Below, piece by piece: positions 8,344-17,172 of a DNA stretch of 64,000 nucleotides; within the stretch, counting starts at the first letter, position 1, and each line of letters begins with the position of its first letter. The notes beneath the pieces are model-generated. The model was not told where the DNA came from. It searched no databases and worked only from the letters and a program-made list of their open reading frames with translations. Source of the stretch: an uncultured Succinivibrio sp. (lineage in GTDB: Bacteria; Pseudomonadota; Gammaproteobacteria; Enterobacterales; Succinivibrionaceae); the NCBI GenBank assembly GCA_902785325.1, contig CACZXZ010000002.1:31695-95694 (forward strand), in the 5' to 3' direction. A program made the translations under genes and the position numbers.

Positions 8344-9045
8344 TTATTTAGCTGTTGAACTCATACGGTCACGTTTTTTAAGATTGTTTTCCCAATTACT
8401 TGCAAGTTTTGATAATGGGTAGCAGAAAACAAAGAATAGCAAACCACATACTAAGTAAGCAGGACCATAAGCACCACCTGTGGAGGCGCCTGTTACGAAG
8501 TTGTAGGTTAAGGAGATTAAATCAGTACCACCAATAATGTATAAGCAGCTGGTGTTTTTAACTAAGTTTACAACTTGGTTTACCATAGGTGGCAAAATGA
8601 TTTTGATACTTTGAGGTAAGATGATGTAGTACATGGTTCCAAAATAATCAAAACCCTGACTTTGTGCTGCCTCAAATTGTCCTTTATGAATAGATTGAAT
8701 ACCAGCGCGAATAACTTCTGCCATATAAGCGCCATGGTATAAGCCAATGGAGATAATACCAGAGGCTAAAATACCTATACCATTACCTGAAAAAGATAAG
8801 GCATAGTAAAGAAAACAGATTTGTAATAATAATGGAGTATTTTGAATAAACTCAACATACACACGAGCAATAGCCTGTAAGCTTAGCTTATTTGAGGTTG
8901 CCATTAAACCAAATATCAAGCCTAAGGTTAAGCTGATTAAAAGTGAAATTAGAGATACTTGTACAGTAGTTAAAAAGCCTAGAATAAAGGTATCTTTATA
9001 GTGCCATACCATCATCCAAGCATCTAGTGAAAACAAATTACCCAT
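8344..9045 (-). CDS. Amino-acid ABC transporter permease (polar amino-acid type)
   Basis: The second membrane subunit of the same importer, 233 residues, HisQ/GlnP family. It shows FILGFLTTVQVSLISLLISL in the first helix, YVEFIQNTPLLLQICF, and the coupling loop EVIRAGIQSIHKGQFEAAQS. Its gene follows the binding-protein gene after a 45-bp gap that holds a stem-loop, and precedes the other permease by 11 bp. The two permeases are homologous, as usual in this ABC class. A reasonable AAGGAATAA ribosome site precedes the ATG. Confidence 0.92.
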   Translation of the reverse strand: MGNLFSLDAWMMVWHYKDTFILGFLTTVQVSLISLLISLTLGLIFGLMATSNKLSLQAIARVYVEFIQNTPLLLQICFLYYALSFSGNGIGILASGIISIGLYHGAYMAEVIRAGIQSIHKGQFEAAQSQGFDYFGTMYYIILPQSIKIILPPMVNQVVNLVKNTSCLYIIGGTDLISLTYNFVTGASTGGAYGPAYLVCGLLFFVFCYPLSKLASNWENNLKKRDRMSSTAK

Positions 9046-9064
9046 TATTATTCCTTAATATGTA

Positions 9065-9085
9065 AAGGTGGCTTTACGCCACCTT
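9065..9085 (-). other. Intercistronic stem-loop after the binding-protein gene
   Basis: AAGGTGGC and GCCACCTT form an 8-bp stem with a 5-nt loop between the binding-protein and permease genes. There is no T-run, so it more likely stabilises the upstream message or partly terminates, giving more binding protein than permease, as in many ABC operons. This role is inference. Confidence 0.5.
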
Positions 9086-9090
9086 AAAGC

Positions 9091-9939
9091 TTATTGTAAG
9101 TTATTCTCTTTGATTAACTTATCAATAGTACCGTCAGCTAACCACTTTTCGATTAGCTCGTTAATAAATGGTGATAAGCCAGAACCCTTCTTAGTTACAA
9201 CACCATATTGTTGTGGTGCAAACTTCTCATCGATGAAGTTACGTGACTTAGTCTTATAAATGTTAAGAATTGACTTATCCACACAGAATGCTTGAACCTC
9301 ACCTGCAGCAAGAGCAGTTGAAATAGCAGGGTAGTTATCAAACTGATGGAACTTTACACCCTCAGTCCAAGTTGCAGGATCAAACTTAGCAGGATCAAAA
9401 CCCTTACCTTCGATAACTTTATTTTCAATCATAGCTGTTACTAGAGCACGACCAGAGGTTGAACCTGAGGATACACCAACAGTCTTACCAACTAGATCTT
9501 TTAGACTATGAATGTTTGATGCTTGCTCAACAAGAACTGATACTGCATCAGTGTAGTATGGAGTTGAGAAGTCCCAGTTCTTTTTACGCTCTTCAGTGAT
9601 GGTAAAGGTTGCTAGTACGCAATCAAGATCGCCAGAGTCAATTAACTCTGAACGAGTAGCAGCAGTAACAGCTGTGAACTCAACTTCAACGTCGTCACCA
9701 ATCTCTTTAGCAATCATCTGTGCTAAAGTGTCTTCAAAACCTTTATATTCACCAGTTAAAGGATCTTTTACAGAGAAACCTACAACATCGTTTTTTACGC
9801 CAACACGTAATACACCATTGTCCTGAATGGTCTTAATCTCTTTGATGTCAGAAGGTGCTGCAGCCATTGCTTGATTAGATAAAGCAAAAGCGCAGGATGC
9901 TGCTAACAAGGTTTTAATAATTTTTGATTTAATTTTCAT
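9091..9939 (-). CDS. PEB1-like periplasmic aspartate/glutamate-binding protein
   Basis: Periplasmic solute receptor of 282 residues with a Sec signal peptide (ending SNQAMAAA near residue 27). The mature part is a family 3 solute-binding protein: NGVLRVGVKNDV, TGEYKGFEDTLAQMIAKEIG, VTAATRSELIDSGDLDCVLA, TFTITEERKKNWDFSTPYYT and the final QQYGVVTKK. These blocks match Campylobacter PEB1a from memory, including the Arg of TAATRSELI that in PEB1 contacts the ligand carboxylate, so aspartate/glutamate is the likely substrate. It lies 19 bp after the ATPase gene with an AAGGAG ribosome site. The stem-loop downstream suggests it is the most abundant product of the operon. Confidence 0.9.
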   Translation of the reverse strand: MKIKSKIIKTLLAASCAFALSNQAMAAAPSDIKEIKTIQDNGVLRVGVKNDVVGFSVKDPLTGEYKGFEDTLAQMIAKEIGDDVEVEFTAVTAATRSELIDSGDLDCVLATFTITEERKKNWDFSTPYYTDAVSVLVEQASNIHSLKDLVGKTVGVSSGSTSGRALVTAMIENKVIEGKGFDPAKFDPATWTEGVKFHQFDNYPAISTALAAGEVQAFCVDKSILNIYKTKSRNFIDEKFAPQQYGVVTKKGSGLSPFINELIEKWLADGTIDKLIKENNLQ

Positions 9940-9958
9940 AACAAGCTCCTTAACTAGC

Positions 9959-10687
9959 TTAATGTTTTAATATTTTTCCTAAAAATTGTTTTACACGCTC
10001 ATTCTTAGGCTCTGTGAAGAAGTGCTCTGGGGTACCTTCTTCAATGATGGTGCCGTCGGCCATAAATACGACTCTATCAGCCACCTGTCTTGCAAAGCCC
10101 ATTTCGTGAGTTACTACTACCATGGTGATGTTAGATTCTTTAGCAAGCTTAATCATTACATCTAATACTTCCTGAATGGTTTCAGGATCTAGAGCACTAG
10201 TTGGCTCATCAAATAGAATGATCTTAGTTTGGGCACATAAAGCTCTAGCAATAGCGATACGCTGTTGCTGACCACCAGATAGGGTAGATGGATATACATG
10301 AGCCTTATCAGAAAGACCTACCACCTCAAGATAGTGCATAGCTAGCTCTTCAGCTTCTTTTTTGCTCTTTTTGAAGAGCTTAATAGGTGCAAGAGTTAGG
10401 TTATGTAATACATCTAAATGAGGGTATAGATTAAACTGTTGGAAAACCATAGACTCATATTCACGAATGATCTTGGTTTTATTCTTTTGGGTAAGCTCTT
10501 TACCGTCAATATAAACATGACCTGAGGTTGGAACTTCTAGAAAGTTCATGCAACGTACAGTAGTGGATTTACCAGATCCTGAAGGACCGATAATTACAAG
10601 CTTTTCACCTTCAGCAACTTCTAAACAAACGTCTTTTAAAACATGTAAATCGCCATAGTATTTATTGATGTGATCTAGCTTTATCAT
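9959..10687 (-). CDS. Amino-acid ABC transporter ATP-binding protein (GlnQ/PEB1C type)
   Basis: Cytoplasmic ATPase that powers the importer encoded downstream. The 242-residue product shows Walker [10 protein letters not shown] at 34-42, the Q-loop [10 protein letters not shown], the ABC signature LSGGQQQR starting at 136, Walker [13 protein letters not shown] at 156-167, and the switch histidine in [10 protein letters not shown]. Length and sequence are typical of polar amino-acid ATPases. It is the first gene of a five-gene reverse-strand operon (ATPase, binding protein, two permeases, kinase-like protein), driven from a well-formed promoter about 135 bp upstream. Confidence 0.95.
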   Translation of the reverse strand: MIKLDHINKYYGDLHVLKDVCLEVAEGEKLVIIGPSGSGKSTTVRCMNFLEVPTSGHVYIDGKELTQKNKTKIIREYESMVFQQFNLYPHLDVLHNLTLAPIKLFKKSKKEAEELAMHYLEVVGLSDKAHVYPSTLSGGQQQRIAIARALCAQTKIILFDEPTSALDPETIQEVLDVMIKLAKESNITMVVVTHEMGFARQVADRVVFMADGTIIEEGTPEHFFTEPKNERVKQFLGKILKH

Positions 10688-10821
10688 ATTAATGTTTATC
10701 CAACCGTAAAATTGATTTAATTAAACTTATCTTAAGTTGCCTTAATTACATAGTTTCATCTTATCACTGTAAGTAAGTGAGAATTAGAATTAAAAACACT
10801 TGCACATAATAAGGGCAACTA

Positions 10822-10849
10822 ATTATATATTATTACTAAAAAAGTGCAA
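10822..10849 (-). promoter_or_regulatory. Promoter of the PEB1-like transporter operon
   Basis: On the reverse strand TTGCAC (10849-10844) and TATAAT (10827-10822) are separated by 16 bp. Predicted transcription starts near 10815, leaving a leader of about 130 nt before the ATPase start codon. Confidence 0.6.
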
Positions 10850-10886
10850 AATTTAGGAGAAATGATCTTTTTAAGGTAGGAGTAAA

Positions 10887-10909
10887 AAGCCACGATAGTA
10901 TCGTGGCTT
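10887..10909 (-). terminator. Rho-independent terminator of dsbB
   Basis: AAGCCACGAT and ATCGTGGCTT form a 10-bp perfect stem with a 3-nt loop, followed on the reverse strand by TTTACT. It directly follows the dsbB stop codon. Confidence 0.85.
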
Positions 10910-10913
10910 GAGA

Positions 10914-11471
10914 TTATCTGTAGAGTCTATTGAAGTTTTTGGCTTTATTTTTTACAAAGCAACTTAAGAACATCATGGCAGCGATAAATAGACTTACACT
11001 AAAGATTAGCACAATCCAAAAAGGCATGCCTTGACCTAAGAATTCCCAATCGATTTTTTCTGAGCATAAAGCAAAAGGCTTAAACATCCAAGGGGCAATT
11101 TCATCTAAAGGTAAGAAACTTGGAAAATCAGCTTTTAAACGACAAGAGTTTGATAGTGGATTGGTGCTAGTATAAGCACTTAAATGTCTTAAGGAAACGA
11201 TAAGACCACCTACGGCACTTGCAACAAAAGAAGCAGAGCAAACAAGTCTTACTAAGTAGAAATTTGCAGCTAACGCTCCAACAAAGCCTATAAATATATA
11301 AGCTAGGAAGAAAGCTCGTTCATATACGCATTCAATGCAAGGATTTAAATTTAATTGATACTGGAAATATAGTCCACAAGCCTCAAGAGCTATTGCTGAT
11401 AAAAACAGCAAGAACCAGCAGAATCTTGAACCAGTAATATTTTTAAATAATTGTAACAAGGCAAACTCCAA
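10914..11471 (-). CDS. dsbB: Disulfide bond formation protein B
   Basis: Inner-membrane protein that reoxidises periplasmic DsbA and passes electrons to quinone. It has 185 residues and four hydrophobic helices. The first redox pair is CIEC at 45-48, in LNPCIECVYERAF, and the second pair is Cys110 (SNSCRLKADFP) and Cys136 (FALCSEKIDWEFLG). The LSAIALEACGLYFQY helix and the DWEFLG block agree with E. coli DsbB. It appears monocistronic, with its own terminator; no dsbA is in the window. Electrons probably go to menaquinone in this likely anaerobe, which is inference. Confidence 0.95.
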   Translation of the reverse strand: MEFALLQLFKNITGSRFCWFLLFLSAIALEACGLYFQYQLNLNPCIECVYERAFFLAYIFIGFVGALAANFYLVRLVCSASFVASAVGGLIVSLRHLSAYTSTNPLSNSCRLKADFPSFLPLDEIAPWMFKPFALCSEKIDWEFLGQGMPFWIVLIFSVSLFIAAMMFLSCFVKNKAKNFNRLYR

Positions 11472-11589
11472 GTAATTGTTACCTTAACTAATTAAATAAT
11501 AACATTATAATTTTTAATAATTTTAGACTTATAGCAACAATTTGATTAAAAGTAGTGCAATAATCAAATTTATAGTTGCTTTTTTAACA

Positions 11590-11616
11590 AAAATGCCCTC
11601 AACAAGAGGGCATTTT
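11590..11616 (-). terminator. Rho-independent terminator of nhaB
   Basis: AAAATGCCCTC and GAGGGCATTTT form an 11-bp perfect stem with a 5-nt loop, followed on the reverse strand by TGTTAAAAAAGC. It lies 15 bp after the nhaB stop codon. Confidence 0.85.
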
Positions 11617-11631
11617 AGGTCAATTTTAGGA

Positions 11632-13212
11632 TTACTTCATATGAGACATAATCTGCTCTAAAGAAGCACCATGAACTAGACCATCTTTAATCATCTGACC
11701 TGTAAGTTCAGGCATAATAAACCAAGTTGCAATTAAGCCTACAATAGTTAATACGATGGTATATGGTAGAGCCATGTACATCATCTTAAAGTAAGGTAGC
11801 TTAATTAAAGCTGCAATTGGTGAGGTTAATAAGAACAAGAAAGCAGCTTGACCGTTAGGGGTTGCAACAGATGGTAGGTTAGTACCAGCGTTGATGGCAA
11901 TTGCTAACTCATCAAATTGCTCAGGGGTAATTACACCAGCAATTAAACTGTCACGTACTTGTTGAATATAAATGGTTGCCACGAATACGTTGTCAGATAC
12001 TGAGGAGATAATACCATTTGCCATGTAGAAAATTGGTAAGTGGAATTCTTGTGGAGTGCTAAAAACCCAATCAATAATAGGTACGAATAGCTTTTGAGTA
12101 GAAATTACAGATACTACAGTAAAGAATACGCACAATAAAGCACAGAATGGCATTGACTCTGTGAATGACTTACCTACAGGACCTTCTGAGGTAATACCAC
12201 ATAAAGCTGTTGCAAGTACGATAACTGATAGACCGATAACACCAACTGATGCTAAGTGGAAGCCTAGTGCTACAACTAACCAAACTACGCAACCAAATTG
12301 TACGATTAAGTTTAATTTGTCACGCTTTGTTAAAGCTTTAGTTTGCTCTTCGTCTTTTTTAACCATGATCTGATATACAGCATCAGGCATCTTGTGACCA
12401 TAGCCAAACCACTTGAATTTCTCAATTAAAACGCAAGTTAGTAAGCCACAAACAAATACTGGTACAGAGATTGGAGCCATTCTTAAAGCATAATCAATAA
12501 ACTTCCAACCGCAAACATCACCGATGATTAGGTTCTGAGGCTCACCAACGATAGTGCAAATACCACCTAAGGTTGTACCTACAGCTGAGTGCATTAGTAA
12601 AGATCTTAAGAATGCTCTGAAGTCATTTAAGTTTTGTTTGTGCTCATCAGGAACTAAATTGTCATTTGAGCTTACTAAAGCTAAGGCATTATTATCAGTA
12701 ATGATATTCATGTATAACTGATATAAGCCAACGCAAGTTGAAATGATGATTGCAAGAACTGTTAAAGCATCTACGAAAGCTGAAAGAATAGCTGACATAA
12801 AGCAGAACATGAAGGCTAAAAGGACGCTTGATCTTACTTTTACTAATAATTTAGTGAAGAAGAATAGTAAGAAGTCACGGACGAAATGAATACCTGCTAC
12901 CATGAACATTAGCAACATGATAACCTCAAGATTTGATTCAATCTCTTTGGTTACGTGGTGCATATCAGTCATGCCTAAGAAACATGCCTCAATTACAAGT
13001 AGACCACCAGCTTCTAGTGGGTAGCACTCAAGTGCCATAGCTAGAGTAAAAATGAATTCTACTACTAATAACCAACCAGCAACGAACATGGAGTAGTGTG
13101 CTACGATTGGATTGATAATTAAAAAGGCAATGATGATATTTTTATACCAAGCAGGAGCACTTCCTAAGAAGTTCAACATTCCAGCTTTAGCATAAGATAA
13201 TGATGTGCTCAT
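11632..13212 (-). CDS. nhaB: Na+/H+ antiporter NhaB
   Basis: Inner-membrane sodium/proton antiporter for sodium and pH homeostasis. The 526-residue product has about eleven to twelve hydrophobic helices and close agreement with gammaproteobacterial NhaB (513 residues in E. coli). Recognised blocks include APAWYKNIIIAFLIINPI, PLEAGGLLVIEACFLGMT, SAFVDALTVLAIIISTCVG, VGTTLGGICTIVGEPQNLII, SVSDNVFVATIYI and AINAGTNLPSVATPNGQAA. It is monocistronic and divergent from the RelA/SpoT-like gene across a 240-bp region. Confidence 0.96.
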   Translation of the reverse strand: MSTSLSYAKAGMLNFLGSAPAWYKNIIIAFLIINPIVAHYSMFVAGWLLVVEFIFTLAMALECYPLEAGGLLVIEACFLGMTDMHHVTKEIESNLEVIMLLMFMVAGIHFVRDFLLFFFTKLLVKVRSSVLLAFMFCFMSAILSAFVDALTVLAIIISTCVGLYQLYMNIITDNNALALVSSNDNLVPDEHKQNLNDFRAFLRSLLMHSAVGTTLGGICTIVGEPQNLIIGDVCGWKFIDYALRMAPISVPVFVCGLLTCVLIEKFKWFGYGHKMPDAVYQIMVKKDEEQTKALTKRDKLNLIVQFGCVVWLVVALGFHLASVGVIGLSVIVLATALCGITSEGPVGKSFTESMPFCALLCVFFTVVSVISTQKLFVPIIDWVFSTPQEFHLPIFYMANGIISSVSDNVFVATIYIQQVRDSLIAGVITPEQFDELAIAINAGTNLPSVATPNGQAAFLFLLTSPIAALIKLPYFKMMYMALPYTIVLTIVGLIATWFIMPELTGQMIKDGLVHGASLEQIMSHMK

Positions 13213-13392
13213 ATGTCCTCAGCTTTTCTAGAGTATCTTTGAGTAAATTGCTTAAAAATCGAAATGAAAGAACAGTTTACTGTTTCGTAAAATGTTAGTT
13301 TATTATAATCTTTATTTGATAAGGATTAAAGTAACAAGACTAATTTGATTAAACTTTTTTAGGTATATTTCAAAGTATTACGTGTAGTAAAT

Positions 13393-13424
13393 TTGATTCT
13401 TGTACTACTTTGTTGATATATAAT
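13393..13424 (+). promoter_or_regulatory. Possible promoter of the RelA/SpoT-like gene
   Basis: A consensus TATAAT (13419-13424) lies 28 bp before the ATG, preceded by TTGATT at 13393-13398. The 20-bp spacer is longer than ideal. The -10 is convincing; the -35 is not. Confidence 0.4.
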
Positions 13425-13452
13425 AAAACATATTATTTAAGGATAAAATTTT

Positions 13453-14484
13453 ATGCGCACAGATACTTTTCAATTACCTTCTAAAAAGTCAGTAAGAAAG
13501 GCTGGAATCTCTCTTAGAGACGGTGTTGATGATGAAAAATCACGCAAAATAATCTCAGAGTGGAGAAGTGCTCATTCCTATCCAATTAATACTATTCAGG
13601 CATTGATAAGAAAAAAAATCCGTGAAGGTAAATTTTCATCAACGTTAATTGCACAGAGATTAAAACGTTTAGTGTCCATTCAGACTAAGCTTCAGCGCTT
13701 TTCTGATATGTGTCTTGATAGAATGCAAGATCTTGGTGGTATTAGAGTAATTTTTCCTGACATGGTAGATTTGCGCAGATTTTATTCTTTATTGCAAAGA
13801 TCTAACGTAAAACATCAGTTTGTAGAGCCTCCTCATGATTATATAGCTTGTCCTAAAAAGGATGGCTATAGATCCTTTCATCAAGTAATTAAGTATGAAA
13901 GTAAAAGATTTCCAAATTTAAATGGATTATGTATTGAACTGCAACTTAGAACAAAATTACAGCATGCTTGGGCCACTGCTGTGGAGACATTAGGAATTAT
14001 CGAGAACACTTCCTTTAAGACTGGTTGTGGCAGCGAAGCGTATAAACGTTTTTTCAAATTATGTAGCGCTTTGTTTTCTATAGAAGAGAAAGAGCCAATT
14101 TTAGAAGAATATAGAAACTTTGATAAAGAAACAATTGTCAATGAGTTTAAAAGTTTAGATGCAAAACTAAATGTTCTATCTAAATTAGACAACATAGTTG
14201 TAGCTTCAAAAAATATTGAAGGTAATACTAAATTTGAAAAAGGTGGATATCAAGTTTTAGTCACTGATGCTCAGCAAAAAGTAGTCTCATTAGTGCAATT
14301 TACTAAAAATCAATTAAACGAAGCTCAACTTTACTATTCAGCTCAAGAGCGTGAAACAAAAGACCAATCTGAAAAATCTGTTGTAATGATAAGTGTTAGT
14401 TCATTACATGACTTAAAACAAGCCTATCCAAATTATTTTTTGGATACTAAATATTTTTTAGAAAAGTTAAAAAAGTACAGGTAG
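13453..14484 (+). CDS. Stand-alone RelA/SpoT synthetase-domain protein
   Basis: A single-domain alarmone synthetase relative of 343 residues. The RelA/SpoT catalytic domain spans about 50-185, with QRLKRLVSIQTKL (nucleotide-binding Arg/Lys region), DRMQDLGGIRVIFPD, PKKDGYRSFHQVIKY and the diagnostic ELQLRTKLQHAWATAVETLG. No HD hydrolase, TGS or ACT domain is present, so it could make but not degrade the nucleotide. A C-terminal ~130-residue extension ends AYPNYFLDTKYFLEKL, which I recall as common in uncharacterised RelA/SpoT-domain proteins. Possible roles are small alarmone synthetase, tRNA-modifying toxSAS-type toxin or defence effector. No candidate antitoxin gene lies beside it. A good AAGGA ribosome site precedes the ATG. 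Confidence 0.85.
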   Translation: MRTDTFQLPSKKSVRKAGISLRDGVDDEKSRKIISEWRSAHSYPINTIQALIRKKIREGKFSSTLIAQRLKRLVSIQTKLQRFSDMCLDRMQDLGGIRVIFPDMVDLRRFYSLLQRSNVKHQFVEPPHDYIACPKKDGYRSFHQVIKYESKRFPNLNGLCIELQLRTKLQHAWATAVETLGIIENTSFKTGCGSEAYKRFFKLCSALFSIEEKEPILEEYRNFDKETIVNEFKSLDAKLNVLSKLDNIVVASKNIEGNTKFEKGGYQVLVTDAQQKVVSLVQFTKNQLNEAQLYYSAQERETKDQSEKSVVMISVSSLHDLKQAYPNYFLDTKYFLEKLKKYR

Positions 14485-14509
14485 GATAAGCTCTCTAAGA
14501 GAGCTTATC
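14485..14509. terminator. Bidirectional hairpin between convergent genes
   Basis: GATAAGCTCT and AGAGCTTATC are perfect arms around a short loop. The hairpin lies between the stop codons of the RelA/SpoT-like gene and the reverse-strand membrane-protein gene. Confidence 0.65.
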
Positions 14510-14522
14510 TGTGCAAGTATTC

Positions 14523-15308
14523 CTAATCTTTAAAACAAATCTTGTTTTGAAATCCTAGTGCTGTATAGGTAAATAAACCTAAGGCATAGGTTATGATATG
14601 AACTATGTAAACTCTTATGATGATAAAGAGAATACTTGGGTTAAAGATATCCTGTCCTAGAATATAACCTTGCAGGTAAATTAGCTTTAATCTTGCGTAA
14701 TACATTTCAAGCAGAGCAAAAATAAAGACTACAGCTACTGTAAAAAGTAAATATACAGGAAGATTCTTAACCATTGCCAAAAACACTAGCTTAAGACTAG
14801 TTTTCAAATCTGGACTAATCAAAGCGTTTGCTTTTGCACTTGCTTTAAGATAGCAAATTCCATTGATTACAATAAAAAGTACTAAGGTAAAAATTCCTAG
14901 AGCTGACAACAATAAAGTAAGGTTGTGACTATAGGTTAGTTGCTCTTTAGTACCTAATTGTAAAACACCACTTTGCTTTGCAATTTCCTCATATTCTTGC
15001 AGGTAAATACTTAACTTATAGCCTACAAATTTTAAGGCTGCATACATAAGTGCAAGATACATAAGCTCTGTTGCTATTACAGTTTTTAAATCAAAGCTAT
15101 TTGTAAGTCCCTTATTAAACTTAAAGAATTTGCCTTGTTGATTGGTAAAAACGTGGTAATAGATAAAAGCTACTACAGGTGGGATAAATAAGGCTAGTGG
15201 CACAAGAATAATCGCAAGAATAGGTTGAATAGCACCTTTTGCAATGCTCAAAAAAATGCCGCTGGCATTTACCTTCTGACAGCGGACATTTAACATACAA
15301 TTTGTCAT
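14523..15308 (-). CDS. Hypothetical integral membrane protein
   Basis: Not recognised. The product of about 261 residues has roughly five to six hydrophobic helices (for example IQPILAIILVPLALFIPPVV, LLLSALGIFTLVLFIVINGI and LPVYLLFTVAVVFIFALLEM) separated by short polar loops. The ATG at 15308 is preferred over an in-frame TTG six bases upstream; neither has a strong ribosome site. It starts 12 bp after the YidE/AspT-type transporter gene, so the two are probably co-transcribed, and it may assist or modulate that transporter. No conserved motif could be named. It ends at a hairpin shared with the convergent gene. Confidence 0.7.
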   Translation of the reverse strand: MTNCMLNVRCQKVNASGIFLSIAKGAIQPILAIILVPLALFIPPVVAFIYYHVFTNQQGKFFKFNKGLTNSFDLKTVIATELMYLALMYAALKFVGYKLSIYLQEYEEIAKQSGVLQLGTKEQLTYSHNLTLLLSALGIFTLVLFIVINGICYLKASAKANALISPDLKTSLKLVFLAMVKNLPVYLLFTVAVVFIFALLEMYYARLKLIYLQGYILGQDIFNPSILFIIIRVYIVHIITYALGLFTYTALGFQNKICFKD

Positions 15309-15320
15309 AAACAAATCTTT

Positions 15321-17054
15321 TTAGAATGCAGATGAAACAATAATTAACATGATCTGTGGTGACAGAATTCTTAAGAACATCACAAATGGATATACGGTTG
15401 CATAACCAATTGATGAAGCTTCTGCATCCTTGTACATGTTGTTTGCATATGCTAAAGCTGGAGGATCAGTGCAAGCACCAGCTAACACACCTGATAGAAC
15501 TAGGTAGTTAACCTTAAATACTTTATAGCCCACAAAGCCTACGATTAGTAGTGGGATGATAGAAATTAAGGTTGCCCAAGCCATCCAGTGTAAACCTAAA
15601 CCGTGGGTTAATTCTTCCCAGAAGCCATTAGCACCAGCATTGATACCAACGATGGTTAAGAATAGGGTAATACCAATCTCTTTAAAGGCTGATAAAGCTG
15701 CAGATGGTAATCTCCAGTGGATTCTGTTGAAGGTGATGGTATCACCAAAACGAGCTAATAAAATTGCTACAACTAAGGTACCACCGATAACACCTAACTT
15801 CATAGGTGCAGGAACACCTGGTAGTGGAATAGGAATAGACCCTAATAACATACCTAAGAATAGACCGATAAAGATAGGCATCATTGCAACGTGATTCATA
15901 GTTGCAGAGGAGTTACCAACAACTTTACCTGCCTTTTTGATGTTCTCAACAGTACCGATTACGTTTAATTCATCACCTAAAGCTAAACGTAAGTTCTTAG
16001 TTGGCATGAATTGAACACCTGATCTGATAACACGTGAGATCACTAAACCAAATTGTGATTCTAAGTCTAAATCACCTAAGGTGCGACCCATTACATTGTT
16101 ATTAGTAATGATCAAGTGACGAACAGAAATGGTTGAACCGTGGGTGGTTAAAACATCCTTAGTCTCGGTACCAACAGCCATAGAAGCTTTGGATACGTAT
16201 TTAGCACCACCAACTAAGTGTAGTAAGTCACCCTTTTGTAATACTAAATCTTTAGCTGGAACTGACAATTCACCATTACGCTTGATACGAGAACAAATTA
16301 CAGTACCATCTTGAATGCATGGAATATCAGCAATGGTCTTGCCAATGAAGTCTGAGTTTTGAACCTCAACGTTAGATACGATAGGCTCGTCAACACCCTT
16401 GCTCTTGCTTTGTGCGTAGTCATTACCTGCTGCATCAATACTTACTTTGAATACTGAGCGAATTAAAATCATGGTAATTAAAATTGCACAAACACCAAAT
16501 GGGTAAGCAACAGCGTAAGCCTTTGGAACTTTAGCAGCGTCGAAGCCTAAAGCTAGAGGATCTTGACCTGCTTGAGCAAAAGCCTGAGCTAAATCAGAAA
16601 CCATAATGGTACCAGCAGATAGAGCTGGGGTATTGGTGATAGCACCAGAGTACATACCAACCATAGCATCAGGAGTTACGATACCGCAGTAGAATAGAGC
16701 TAAAGCGATGCAGCAACCTAGCACAATAATTGAAATTGCTAAAGTTAATAGCTTAAGACCGCTACCACGTAAAGCTGCAAAGAAGCTTGGACCTACTTGA
16801 ATACCAATACCATAAACGAACAACATTAGACCGAATTCTTGTAAGAAGTGAAGAATGCTAGCCTCAGCTGTTAGTCCTGTTTGGGTGTGTAATTCAAAAC
16901 CAAAATAAGCGTTTGCAATGTGACCGACTAAAATACCGGAGAAAAGCACGCCACCAATTCCTAGTCCGACGCCTTTATACTTTAATTGTCCTAGGGCAAT
17001 ACCAAGCACAGCGCCAACTGAAATATAAATAATTAACAGGGCAAGTGATGACAT
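15321..17054 (-). CDS. YidE/AspT-family transporter with two TrkA-C domains
   Basis: Predicted inner-membrane transporter of the aspartate:alanine exchanger (AAE) family, 577 residues. Two blocks of about five to six helices (residues 1-200 and 385-577) flank a cytoplasmic part with two RCK_C/TrkA-C domains (near 225-285 and 305-375; NVEVQNSDFIGKTIADIPC and LIITNNNVMGRTLGDLDL). Each block carries a repeated family motif (MYSGAITNTPALSAGTI and VLAGACTDPPALAYAN). Characterised members exchange aspartate and alanine or export succinate or other dicarboxylates. Either would suit a succinate-producing fermenter, but the substrate cannot be read from sequence. It is the first gene of a two-gene operon. 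E. coli YidE (553 residues) is similar in length. Confidence 0.88.
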   Translation of the reverse strand: MSSLALLIIYISVGAVLGIALGQLKYKGVGLGIGGVLFSGILVGHIANAYFGFELHTQTGLTAEASILHFLQEFGLMLFVYGIGIQVGPSFFAALRGSGLKLLTLAISIIVLGCCIALALFYCGIVTPDAMVGMYSGAITNTPALSAGTIMVSDLAQAFAQAGQDPLALGFDAAKVPKAYAVAYPFGVCAILITMILIRSVFKVSIDAAGNDYAQSKSKGVDEPIVSNVEVQNSDFIGKTIADIPCIQDGTVICSRIKRNGELSVPAKDLVLQKGDLLHLVGGAKYVSKASMAVGTETKDVLTTHGSTISVRHLIITNNNVMGRTLGDLDLESQFGLVISRVIRSGVQFMPTKNLRLALGDELNVIGTVENIKKAGKVVGNSSATMNHVAMMPIFIGLFLGMLLGSIPIPLPGVPAPMKLGVIGGTLVVAILLARFGDTITFNRIHWRLPSAALSAFKEIGITLFLTIVGINAGANGFWEELTHGLGLHWMAWATLISIIPLLIVGFVGYKVFKVNYLVLSGVLAGACTDPPALAYANNMYKDAEASSIGYATVYPFVMFLRILSPQIMLIIVSSAF

Positions 17055-17092
17055 TTAATTAAATTTCCAATTTGGATTAAGGGATTAAAAAG

Positions 17093-17122
17093 AATTTTGT
17101 CAAAGTGGTCTTTGACAAAATT
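17093..17122 (-). terminator. 13-bp perfect inverted repeat: terminator or leader element
   Basis: AATTTTGTCAAAG and CTTTGACAAAATT are perfect 13-bp arms with a 4-nt loop. On the reverse strand a CTTTTTAATC stretch follows, as in a terminator for the large gene ending at 17173. It also lies only 38 bp before the transporter start, and each arm contains a -35-like TTGTCA/TTTGACA, so it could act as an operator or attenuator. Confidence 0.6.
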
Positions 17123-17172
17123 TGTGGTATTGTATCACAATCTTAGAAGATTTCTTAAGATAAAAATATCGC

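Noticed and set aside
13213-14522. Toxin-antitoxin pair around the RelA/SpoT-like gene
   Set aside because: Flanking genes are nhaB (divergent) and an unrelated membrane protein (convergent); no small antitoxin-like frame overlaps.
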